Of a stretch of 28,624 bases of DNA, positions 16,367 to 23,186 are shown piece after piece. The DNA comes from JBAYFX01 sp041666965 (GTDB lineage: Bacteria; Patescibacteriota; Microgenomatia; UBA12405). The notes beneath the pieces are model-generated. The model was not told where the DNA came from. It saw only the letters and a list, made by a program, of their open reading frames with translations, and made no database searches. Position numbers and translations under genes: made by a program. Position 1 is the first letter of the stretch; every line of letters starts with the position of its first letter. Where the stretch lies: contig JBAYFX010000010.1 in the NCBI GenBank assembly GCA_041666965.1, positions 1 through 28,624 of the forward strand, in the 5' to 3' direction.

Positions 16367-16986
16367 GTTTTTAATAAACCCTCTCCAATCGGTTGACTCT
16401 TGGTGCCATGTGGCAGTGCCTCAATTTGCTCAAGAACCCTAATAACATCCTCAGGTTTACTCACCACTTTCACTACCTGTTTTTCCATTTTCTCAAAGTT
16501 CATAGCCCTGGCCAAATGAGCGATAAGTTTTTTCCAAAACCCCCCTAAAAATATCACCGGCTCATGCTTGCCATAGTCAAATTTTGCCAGTTCCCACACC
16601 AGTCCCAGCTCCGACAAAGTTCCCGTACCGCCTTTGCACACTACAAAGGCATCCGCTTCCTTTATCAGTTTGTTTAATCTGGCAGGATAAGTTTTGGTAA
16701 TTATTACTTTGTCCGCTAAGTTAGTAGATTTAACGTTCGAGCCCTCATAATTATCCGGTTCCAATTTTAGGTCCATAATCACTTCCTCCACCTTTCCCCC
16801 CCCCGCTTTGGCTCCCAGAGTTGCCGCCAACATCACCCCCGGTCCACCACCGTTCATTACTATATATCCGTTTTCCGCCAATAGTTTGGCAGTTTTGAAA
16901 GCTAATTGATAATGTCTTTGATTCTCCCGGGCCTCCGCATCTCCGAAAATTGCCACTCTTTTTATAACTTTCGTCGTTTTTATCAT
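16360..16986 (-). CDS. LOG-family/TIGR00730-like Rossmann-fold protein
   Basis: A 208-residue protein of the 'lysine decarboxylase-like' LOG family, whose studied members cleave nucleoside 5'-monophosphates into base and ribose-5-phosphate. Seen: RVAIFGDAEAR near the N-terminus, MNGGGPGVMLAATLGAKAGGG (44-64), and the family's PGGxGTxxE motif as CKGGTGTLSE (117-126), with Lys where Pro is usual and the catalytic Glu at 126. The altered motif leaves activity uncertain. It is the last gene of the rpiB operon and overlaps cdd by ATGA. Its position beside cytidine deaminase, ribose-phosphate isomerase and epimerase fits a nucleotide-ribose salvage role. Confidence 0.8.
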   Translation of the reverse strand: MIKTTKVIKRVAIFGDAEARENQRHYQLAFKTAKLLAENGYIVMNGGGPGVMLAATLGAKAGGGKVEEVIMDLKLEPDNYEGSNVKSTNLADKVIITKTYPARLNKLIKEADAFVVCKGGTGTLSELGLVWELAKFDYGKHEPVIFLGGFWKKLIAHLARAMNFEKMEKQVVKVVSKPEDVIRVLEQIEALPHGTKSQPIGEGLLKTH

Positions 16987-17438
16987 TTGTTTTTATAAGA
17001 TTTTATTTTATTTCTTGTTGTTTCACTTTTAGATACAAACATATTTGGTAACAATTTGGATATCTTTTTAACCACATACTTAGTTTCACTTTTGGCCAAT
17101 ATTACTTCTAAATCAATGTCATTTGTCTGACTAAACAGTGCCAAATATTCCCGGCAAACCCCGCATGGGTAAACCAACACCTCAGAATCGTCCACTATAG
17201 CTATGCCTCTAAATCGATACTTTCCATGAACCACTGCGTTATCAATTGCTGCCCGTTCAGCACATACTCCCATACCTGATATTGTGTTTTCAATGTTACA
17301 ACCGCCAAATAATTCTCCCTCTTCAGTAATCACACAGGCTCCAAATTGGTGAAGTGATCTAATAACAAAGGCGTTTTCCCGGGCCTCTTGGGCTACGGCT
17401 ATCATTTTTTTAATCTCAATTTCGGTTAGTTTTTTCAT
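16983..17438 (-). CDS. cdd: Cytidine deaminase
   Basis: A 151-residue zinc enzyme converting cytidine or deoxycytidine to uridine or deoxyuridine. The substrate motif GGCNIENT lies at 46-52, the zinc/proton shuttle VCAERAAI at 58-65 (Cys59, Glu61), and YPCGVCREYL at 90-99 (Cys92, Cys95). This is the compact homotetrameric type with three Cys ligands. The C-terminal extension is Lys-rich. It overlaps the end of rpe by 23 bases and the LOG-like gene by 4, so it is part of one mRNA. It supplies uridine for salvage or degradation. Confidence 0.93.
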   Translation of the reverse strand: MKKLTEIEIKKMIAVAQEARENAFVIRSLHQFGACVITEEGELFGGCNIENTISGMGVCAERAAIDNAVVHGKYRFRGIAIVDDSEVLVYPCGVCREYLALFSQTNDIDLEVILAKSETKYVVKKISKLLPNMFVSKSETTRNKIKSYKNK

Positions 17439-18021
17439 TGATGATATTTAAATAATTAGAACCTATGTAGGCAATATCTACCCCTTCTTCCTCCAGCTTT
17501 TTAGCCATTATTTTGTCAATTCCGCCGTCTACACCTACCCTAAATCCGGCTTTCTTTGCCGCTTTAATTTTTTTCCAAACCCTTTGGTCGACTGGTTGTG
17601 ACTCAAACCCTGATTTTCGGGCCATAAATAACACCACGTCAGTTTCTAGTGGTACATCTTTCGGGTTAAACTCAGTTTCTATGTCCCACCCCAGTCCCGC
17701 CTCTAACCCTTCTTCCTTAGCTTTCGCCACAAAGTTTGCCCAGTCACTCATCATTTCCACTTGTCCAATAATCCGGCTGGCCCCGGCTTCAATGGTTTTG
17801 TTAATCCACCCAATGGGTTCTTTAACCATCAGGTGAACTTCAACCAGTTTATTATCGTCGGGAATTATTTTTCTAACCTGTTCCAGGTCAAAGGTTCGGC
17901 CATAACTAAATATGCCATCAATCACGTCTACGCTCACCCATCTGGTTTTGGTCTTAATATCTCCCCATCTTTCTTCCGCCAAAATTGGGTCTTTTTCTAG
18001 TATTGTTGGAATAATTATCAT
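17416..18021 (-). CDS. rpe: Ribulose-phosphate 3-epimerase-like protein, divergent
   Basis: A 201-residue TIM barrel that should interconvert ribulose-5-phosphate and xylulose-5-phosphate. Matches to the family: PTILEKD at the N-terminus, VDVIDGIFSYG (31-41), VEVHLMVKEP (60-69), LFMARKSGFESQ (131-142, in place of the usual MSVNPGFGGQ), VGVDGGID (162-169) and IGSNY (186-190). Three metal ligands are retained (Asp32, His63, Asp165), but the first, the His of the usual HVDVMDG, is Ser30 here. It may be a paralogue with a changed substrate. ATGA overlap with gap. Confidence 0.8.
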   Translation of the reverse strand: MIIIPTILEKDPILAEERWGDIKTKTRWVSVDVIDGIFSYGRTFDLEQVRKIIPDDNKLVEVHLMVKEPIGWINKTIEAGASRIIGQVEMMSDWANFVAKAKEEGLEAGLGWDIETEFNPKDVPLETDVVLFMARKSGFESQPVDQRVWKKIKAAKKAGFRVGVDGGIDKIMAKKLEEEGVDIAYIGSNYLNIINEKTNRN

Positions 18022-19055
18022 TGGTTTATATGTAGTGCCATTTCAATCAGACGGCAACTGTAGCCGTATTCGTTATCATACCAGGCTCCAAACGATACCA
18101 TATCGTCAGATACTACTTTTGTCATTCGGCTGTCAATAATGGCTGAGGCGTTATTACCAATTATGTCACTGCTAACCAGTGGGTCGTAACTTACTTTTAG
18201 TTTTCCCACCAATCTTGGCTCAATACTGGCCTCCTCAAATATTGAGTTAATTTCCTCAATGGTAGTTTTCCGAACCAGTTTGAAAGTCAGATCCGAGTAT
18301 GAGCCACAAATTACCGGTACCCGAATGGCAGTTCCGGCAAACCGCCCCTGAGCCTCAGGATACGCCGCAATCACTGCCTCAGCCGCTCCGGTGCTAGTTG
18401 GTACAATGTTAGCCGCTCCGGCCCGGGCTCTCCTTGGGTCTTTTCCTGCCCCGTCAACAATTCCTTGGTTAGTCGTATAAGCGTGAATTGTTGTCAGTAC
18501 ACCTTCCTGAAAGCCAATCGCCTCATCAATTATTTTTACAATTGGAGCTACGCAGTTGGTAGTACACGACCCGTTAGATATCAACTCTTCTCCCTTATAT
18601 TGATTCTCGTTAACACCCATTATAAACACCGGTATTTCTTTACCTTTAGGAGGCGCCGAAATAATCACCTTTTTGGCTCCTGCTTTAATGTGCCCCATGG
18701 CTTTTTTGTCGGTAAAAGCTCCGGTACATTCCAATACAATTTCTACTCCATAATTTTTCCATCCGATTTTTGCTGGGTCCATTTCTCCCAAAATAGGAAT
18801 TGATTTATCATCCACTATTATTCTTCCCAGTTCTCCGGCTTTCTCTGCTTCTGCCACTTCTACCCGGTAGGGGAGCCGGCCATAAACAGAATCATATTTT
18901 AGTTGCCAAACATACGACTCAAGTGGTAGGTCACCTTTGGTGTTAATGGCCACTACTTCTACGTTGTATTTCTCGGCTAGTATGGCTCTAAGAACCACAC
19001 TCCCAATTCTGCCGAATCCATTAATCCCAATTTTTACTGTTTTACTATTAGTCAT
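18018..19055 (-). CDS. gap: Glyceraldehyde-3-phosphate dehydrogenase
   Basis: A 345-residue glycolytic enzyme oxidising glyceraldehyde-3-phosphate to 1,3-bisphosphoglycerate. It has the NAD(P)-binding GINGFGRIG (10-18), the catalytic SCTTNC with Cys164 and the partner His191 in TTIHAYTTNQ, then RRARAGAANIVPTSTGAA and the C-terminal WYDNEYGYSCRL. The residue that normally selects NAD (Asp in VAIND) is Thr here (VAINTK), and the usual DLP loop reads DGA. Both changes are of the kind associated with NADP use. The gene lies between an alpha/beta hydrolase and rpe, with short overlaps on both sides. Confidence 0.95.
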   Translation of the reverse strand: MTNSKTVKIGINGFGRIGSVVLRAILAEKYNVEVVAINTKGDLPLESYVWQLKYDSVYGRLPYRVEVAEAEKAGELGRIIVDDKSIPILGEMDPAKIGWKNYGVEIVLECTGAFTDKKAMGHIKAGAKKVIISAPPKGKEIPVFIMGVNENQYKGEELISNGSCTTNCVAPIVKIIDEAIGFQEGVLTTIHAYTTNQGIVDGAGKDPRRARAGAANIVPTSTGAAEAVIAAYPEAQGRFAGTAIRVPVICGSYSDLTFKLVRKTTIEEINSIFEEASIEPRLVGKLKVSYDPLVSSDIIGNNASAIIDSRMTKVVSDDMVSFGAWYDNEYGYSCRLIEMALHINQ

Positions 19056-19716
19056 AATTCATTCTACTATCAATTTCTTTCTCTATCAGTTTGTAGGTTC
19101 TCAGGTCATCCAAAATCCTAGTGTGCCCTCCAACGTTTACTTTTATGTTTTTTGCCCCCTCCAATTGTAAGCTCGAATTAGGTATCACGTGGTTATCCCA
19201 CCGGGGATATATGTTTACTATTTTTCCCCAATCATTCCAAGCATTTATTTGGTTTAATGTTTCACAATTCGGTTTTAATTCATCTATACCCTTCATGGGT
19301 AGAAATGCCAATATGCTTCCATTGTGGGGTATCGCCAATAATATTGCTTTTTTAATCCTCTTTTCAATGCTTTTTGTTAGTAACTTTTTCGCCACAATAC
19401 CTCCCTTACTGTGGGCAATAATAAAAACATTATTTAAGTTATTGGCTCTAATATAATTTTCAACCTCTTCCGCAATATTATTAATTGTTTCTCGGGTGTG
19501 GCTTACGGGGTAATGTATCCGCCAACCAAGTTCATTCAGTTTATTTCCTGTAACTCCCAAAAAAGTCCATTTTTCATTTATTCCCGGAATTAACACAATG
19601 TCTCCTTTATTTCCTTTCAGCCAATTTTGAGGGGTAACCGTATTCTTCCGAGCCCAAAATAATTTTCTACCAATTAATCGATATTCGCCTAACAATTCAG
19701 TTAAGAAACTTATCAT
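19048..19716 (-). CDS. Alpha/beta hydrolase, lipase/esterase-like
   Basis: A 222-residue hydrolase. After a 37-residue N-terminal region, a strand and oxyanion region appears at DIVLIPGINEKW (39-50). The nucleophile elbow is FIIAHSKGGIVAKK (98-111) with Ser103. An acid is likely in YPRWDNHVIP and the His in VNVGGHTRIL (about 199). The substrate is unknown; lipid or ester turnover is possible. The start at 19716 is chosen because it forms ATGA with the stop of pgk; an earlier in-frame start at 19740 would extend into pgk with little support. It sits inside a glycolytic/pentose operon, which is an unusual place for such a gene. Confidence 0.75.
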   Translation of the reverse strand: MISFLTELLGEYRLIGRKLFWARKNTVTPQNWLKGNKGDIVLIPGINEKWTFLGVTGNKLNELGWRIHYPVSHTRETINNIAEEVENYIRANNLNNVFIIAHSKGGIVAKKLLTKSIEKRIKKAILLAIPHNGSILAFLPMKGIDELKPNCETLNQINAWNDWGKIVNIYPRWDNHVIPNSSLQLEGAKNIKVNVGGHTRILDDLRTYKLIEKEIDSRMNYD

Positions 19717-20765
19717 GCCTTGATTGAAACATCTTCCCAAGCGGGTAGTGTTTTTTGAGTTAAGTACTCAAGCATTACTCCGCCTCCCGAGCAAAAAAAG
19801 TCAATTTTTCCCTCTACTCCCAGGTTAATTAATGACGCTCCGGTGTCACCTCCGGCCACTACAGTGTATCCCTCCACTTCTGACACAGCCCGGGCAATCG
19901 ACTCAGTTCCCGCCCTCGCTTCCGGATTTTCGTAAAACCCCATCGATCCGGCCCAAACCACAGTTTTTGATTGGCCAATAATTTGGCAAAACTTTTCAAT
20001 AGATTCACCGCCCAAGTCCAAACCGTCGTCACGGAGTTTGGCCACTATTAATTTTGTTCCCGCCAATGGTTCTAATCCTTCCATATTTATAACTTTTGGT
20101 AAGGCTCCTCCCACTAGTACGTAATCCGCTATTTCTAGTAGTTTCGGTAAATAATCCAACTTATCTTTCTTGGCTCCCCCAAGCACCACTGTCAGCGGTC
20201 GTTGTGTGTTCTCCGTTAACGCATCTAGCGCCTTAGCTTCCTCAAGAAAGCTATATCCGTAAAACACCGGTAATTTTTCTCTTAGCATTACTGAGGCGGA
20301 CTTTCGGTGGGCCTTGGCAAACGAGTCATTCACAAAAAACTGGCAAATTTCGGCAATGTTTTCTAAAAACAGCGGGTCATTAGTGTCATCTCCCGGCCAA
20401 AATCCTAAGTTCTCCATAAACACTATTTGGTTTTCTGCCATTGAAATGTCAATTAATTGAGTGTCAAAAATATCCGCCACAAATACGCTTTTTGTTTCAA
20501 CTTCAGTCGTGTTTAACATTGATACCAGTTCCAAATACACCTCTCTTAGGGACAATTCCGGCACCTCTCTCCCTCCCGGTCTGCCCCAGGTTCCGACAAT
20601 TAATATATGGCAGTTTTTTGAAAGAAGCGTCCTAATTGTCGGCAAAGATTTTTCCACCCGACTCCAGTCGGTAATCACGTCCCCGTCTTTGGGCATATCC
20701 AGGTCCATTCGCAATACCACTCGGGTGTTTTCTAACACTTCGTCCACCGATCTTAAGTTAATCAT
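19713..20765 (-). CDS. pgk: Phosphoglycerate kinase, short and divergent
   Basis: A 350-residue kinase (typical length about 390-400) that makes ATP from 1,3-bisphosphoglycerate. Family marks: RVVLRMDLDMP (15-25), SRVEKSLPTIR, GRPGG (61-65), AHRKSAS (152-158), VLGGAKKDKL (194-203), WAGSMGFYE (271-279), VAGGDTGASL (303-312) and CSGGGVMLEYL. Several residues of the basic patch that binds 3-phosphoglycerate differ: the usual SHLGRP is GTWGRP, ENLRF is ENLGF, and HRxHAS is HRKSAS. The protein is clearly in the family, but I cannot say that the activity is unchanged. It overlaps rpiB by 8 bases. Confidence 0.88.
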   Translation of the reverse strand: MINLRSVDEVLENTRVVLRMDLDMPKDGDVITDWSRVEKSLPTIRTLLSKNCHILIVGTWGRPGGREVPELSLREVYLELVSMLNTTEVETKSVFVADIFDTQLIDISMAENQIVFMENLGFWPGDDTNDPLFLENIAEICQFFVNDSFAKAHRKSASVMLREKLPVFYGYSFLEEAKALDALTENTQRPLTVVLGGAKKDKLDYLPKLLEIADYVLVGGALPKVINMEGLEPLAGTKLIVAKLRDDGLDLGGESIEKFCQIIGQSKTVVWAGSMGFYENPEARAGTESIARAVSEVEGYTVVAGGDTGASLINLGVEGKIDFFCSGGGVMLEYLTQKTLPAWEDVSIKA

Positions 20766-21207
20766 CTTTGTTTTCTAATAATTTAATTTTTTCTAACCGT
20801 CGGATATGTCGTTCAAGTGGCATAAACATGGCCACTAAATATATCTCAATTATTTCCCAGGCTCTGGCTGGGTCAATAAAATCGGCCGCCAGTACTGCCA
20901 CGTTAATATTATCGTCTTCACGCGCCAATCTTGCTTGTTTTGGGTCAAATAGTAGTCCAGCCCTAATCCCTTTAATTTTGTTGGCCGCAATGTCTACTCC
21001 TACCCCCGAACCGCATATCAATATACCCTTACCACCTTTCAATACTCCGTCTTTCAGTTTGGGAATAAAATCAACAAAGTCATCGTCCGGTTCATATTTA
21101 CTGTTTCCTGTGTCCACAATTTCATACCCCGCCTCACTCAGTTTCTTTTTTAAACTCTCTTTTAATTTAAATCCTCTATGGTCCGCTCCAATATATACTG
21201 TCATCAT
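20758..21207 (-). CDS. rpiB: Ribose-5-phosphate isomerase B (RpiB/LacAB family)
   Basis: A 149-residue isomerase of ribose-5-phosphate and ribulose-5-phosphate. Landmarks: YIGADHRGFKLKE near the N-terminus, and the phosphate and active-site loop ILICGSGVGVDIAANKIKG with the catalytic Cys, followed by RAGLLFD. The usual AREHNxANVLAL, which supplies the ring-opening His, reads AREDDNINVAVL, so that His is Asp. It leads a seven-gene operon. The start is ATG at 21207, six bases after the -10; GTG at 21210 and ATG at 21204 are alternatives. Confidence 0.9.
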   Translation of the reverse strand: MMTVYIGADHRGFKLKESLKKKLSEAGYEIVDTGNSKYEPDDDFVDFIPKLKDGVLKGGKGILICGSGVGVDIAANKIKGIRAGLLFDPKQARLAREDDNINVAVLAADFIDPARAWEIIEIYLVAMFMPLERHIRRLEKIKLLENKDD

Positions 21208-21213
21208 CACCTA

Positions 21214-21242
21214 ATCATAACTTAACTTAGTCTTTGCCACAA
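21214..21242 (-). promoter_or_regulatory. Promoter of the rpiB-pgk-gap-rpe-cdd operon
   Basis: On the minus strand TTGTGG (21242-21237) and TATGAT (21219-21214) are 17 bases apart. The -10 ends 6 bases before the preferred ATG at 21207, so the mRNA would be leaderless. It is the only promoter seen for the seven genes down to 16360. Confidence 0.6.
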
Positions 21243-21245
21243 ATT

Positions 21246-21938
21246 ATGCCCACAGTTAATCTAAATTCTAAATTATTTTCCTATACCCTCACTCTCTCCC
21301 GTCGCCGCTCCATGGCTCTTCGTCCTAAAACCCGTCGTTCTTTTGCCGTCTTTGCCCCGCTCCATACTCCTAACTTTCTAATTAATCGCTTTATTTCCTC
21401 CCACGCTTCCTGGATTGTCAAAGCTTGTAGCTCTCTTTCCAAAGTTACTAAGTTATCTTCCAAAAAATCTCTGACCATTTTAGACCAAAATTATAAGCTA
21501 GTTTTTATTAAAACCTCCAAAGATTCCCTAATTATTGATCATGATAACCTTCAAATATTTGTTAATACCCCCAGTTTTTCATCTTCTCACTTAAAACAAC
21601 TTTATAATTCTAAACTCCGGCCTCTCTCCCTAAAATTAATTGCGGCCCAATTATCTGTTTACCGCGCTCAGTTTGGCTTTGACTATGGCAAAGTCACAGT
21701 CAAAAACCAGTCTACCCGCCTTGGCTCTTGTTCTTCCCAAGGTAACCTAAGCTTCAATTGGCAAATAATTTTTCTGCCCGTGTCTCTTTTTAATCATATT
21801 TTGCTTCACGAACTTACTCATCTCAAAGTAAAAAACCACTCTTCTCGCTTTTGGAACCAGCTCTCAGTTTATGACCCCAGTACTTTGACCCACCGCCGCT
21901 TACTCCGCTCCAAAGGCACTAGCTATTTCTTAGTTTAA
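21246..21938 (+). CDS. YgjP/DUF45-type zinc metalloprotease
   Basis: A protein of about 230 residues. The C-terminal half has the family pattern: a Tyr/Arg region (KVTVKNQSTRLGSCSSQG), then LSFNWQIIFLP, then LLHELTHLKVKNHSSRFWNQL. HELTH (188-192) supplies two zinc ligands and the catalytic Glu, with a third ligand in NHSSRFW (about 198). The N-terminal half, rich in Arg and Ser (SRRRSMALRPKTRRS), is less conserved. The cellular substrate of this family is not established. ATG at 21246 is preferred; an in-frame TTG at 21234 is possible. It diverges from rpiB, and its 3' end overlaps the Nudix gene by 9 bases. Confidence 0.82.
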   Translation: MPTVNLNSKLFSYTLTLSRRRSMALRPKTRRSFAVFAPLHTPNFLINRFISSHASWIVKACSSLSKVTKLSSKKSLTILDQNYKLVFIKTSKDSLIIDHDNLQIFVNTPSFSSSHLKQLYNSKLRPLSLKLIAAQLSVYRAQFGFDYGKVTVKNQSTRLGSCSSQGNLSFNWQIIFLPVSLFNHILLHELTHLKVKNHSSRFWNQLSVYDPSTLTHRRLLRSKGTSYFLV

Positions 21939-22373
21939 CAAAGCAATTTTATTGGTAAATTCTTTAGGATATTTTGTCTCCAATAATTTTGCTGCTTTAC
22001 CAGGTTTAAACCACTCACAACCAACATGTTCATCGCTAATATTCACATAAGCTTTTTTAGCTACGCATTTATATATTGATAATATTAGACCAAAAGTTCC
22101 CCCGTTTGAGTTTGGAATACGTACATTGTTTGACAATACCATATCAATTTTTTCTAATATTGAAATTTCTTTAATTCCAGTTTCTTCTTCTACTTCTCTC
22201 CTTAAAGTATCTTCAATCGAATCTCCAAGTTTTACCCGCCCGCCCGGTATGTCCCAATACGCTTCTCCTTTGTAACCTTTAAGTTCTTTCAAATTAACCT
22301 TAAGTAGCATAATTTCACCTTTGTTATTTTGAATAACTGCCTTTACACCCAAATGAAAAACATCTTCGTTCAT
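21930..22373 (-). CDS. Nudix hydrolase
   Basis: A 147-residue pyrophosphohydrolase. The Nudix box is GRVKLGDSIEDTLRREVEEE followed by TGI, preceded by WDIPG. The first Glu of the consensus is Asp (GDS in place of GES), while the metal-binding REVEEE is intact. It probably hydrolyses a nucleoside diphosphate derivative; the substrate cannot be inferred. A TATAAT at minus-strand 22385-22380 ends 6 bases before the ATG and overlaps the stop of exonuclease III, so the gene can be expressed by itself. Confidence 0.88.
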   Translation of the reverse strand: MNEDVFHLGVKAVIQNNKGEIMLLKVNLKELKGYKGEAYWDIPGGRVKLGDSIEDTLRREVEEETGIKEISILEKIDMVLSNNVRIPNSNGGTFGLILSIYKCVAKKAYVNISDEHVGCEWFKPGKAAKLLETKYPKEFTNKIALLN

Positions 22374-22379
22374 ATTTTT

Positions 22380-22385
22380 ATTATA
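22380..22385 (-). promoter_or_regulatory. -10 box of the Nudix gene, leaderless
   Basis: TATAAT on the minus strand, 6 bases before the ATG at 22373. It overlaps the last codons of the exonuclease III gene upstream. Confidence 0.55.
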
Positions 22386-23154
22386 TCTCTATTTCAATAC
22401 CTACCGGGCAGTGGTCACTACCGTGAACGTCACAAAGAATAAACGCTTCTTTAACTTGCCCCAGTAGCGCTTTGTCTACATACACATAATCAATTCTCCA
22501 GCCCACATTTCTTTCCCTAGCCCGACTTATTTGGTCCCACCAGGAGTAGGTCACGGTATTTGGGTAATAATGCCGGAAAGTGTCTACCCACCCCTCTTTC
22601 CCCCATTTGTCTAGCCGTTCCCGCTCTACCTCCAAAAACCCCGACGTTTTTTGATTTTCTTTAGGTCGGGACAAATCAATTTCGTTGTGAGCTGTATTTA
22701 CGTCCCCCACAAATATTACCTTTTCACCTTTTTCTCTAAGTTCGTTTATATATTTCAAAAAGTAGTCGTAAAAATCCAACTTGTACAATAGCCTGCCCTT
22801 GTCTCTTTTTCCGTTGGGAAAATATACGTTTAACAGCGTGAACTCATCAAACTTGGTTATTATTACCCGTCCTTCGTCGTCCCAATCGTTGTCGCTGCTG
22901 CCCAGGATGGCACTTTTCGGTTCCAGTTTTGTGTAGGTTCCCACTCCTGAGTACCCGGCTTTACTAGCCGAGTTCAAATAAAAGTTGTACCCTGTCGGTT
23001 CATCACTAGAGTGGGGGATTTGGTCAATGGTCGCTTTAACTTCCTGTAAGCAATAAATTTCTGCCTGGTCTTTTTTAATAAATTCCCACAATCCTTTTTT
23101 AATGGCCGCTCGCATTCCTGCCACGTTCCAAGACACTATCCGAATTTTTGACAT
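22381..23154 (-). CDS. xth: Exodeoxyribonuclease III (AP endonuclease)
   Basis: A 257-residue enzyme of base-excision repair that cuts at abasic sites and removes 3' blocks. It has IRIVSWNVAGMRA with Asn10, YCLQEVKA with the metal-binding Glu38, LNVYFPNGKRDKGRL, FVGDVNTAHNEIDL, TYSWWDQ, GWRIDYVYVD and the terminal GSDHCPVGIEI, that is, the complete active site. Length matches the family. The start is supported by TAAAAT (minus strand 23165-23160) ending 5 bases before the ATG. It diverges from the SIMPL gene. Confidence 0.96.
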   Translation of the reverse strand: MSKIRIVSWNVAGMRAAIKKGLWEFIKKDQAEIYCLQEVKATIDQIPHSSDEPTGYNFYLNSASKAGYSGVGTYTKLEPKSAILGSSDNDWDDEGRVIITKFDEFTLLNVYFPNGKRDKGRLLYKLDFYDYFLKYINELREKGEKVIFVGDVNTAHNEIDLSRPKENQKTSGFLEVERERLDKWGKEGWVDTFRHYYPNTVTYSWWDQISRARERNVGWRIDYVYVDKALLGQVKEAFILCDVHGSDHCPVGIEIEI

Positions 23155-23159
23155 GACTT

Positions 23160-23181
23160 ATTTTAGCAACTGCCCTATACT
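23160..23181. promoter_or_regulatory. Divergent leaderless promoters of xth and the SIMPL gene
   Basis: TAAAAT on the minus strand (23165-23160) ends 5 bases before the xth ATG at 23154. TATACT on the plus strand (23176-23181) ends 5 bases before the SIMPL ATG at 23187. The plus strand reads gactt in both 5-base gaps. Confidence 0.65.
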
Positions 23182-23186
23182 GACTT

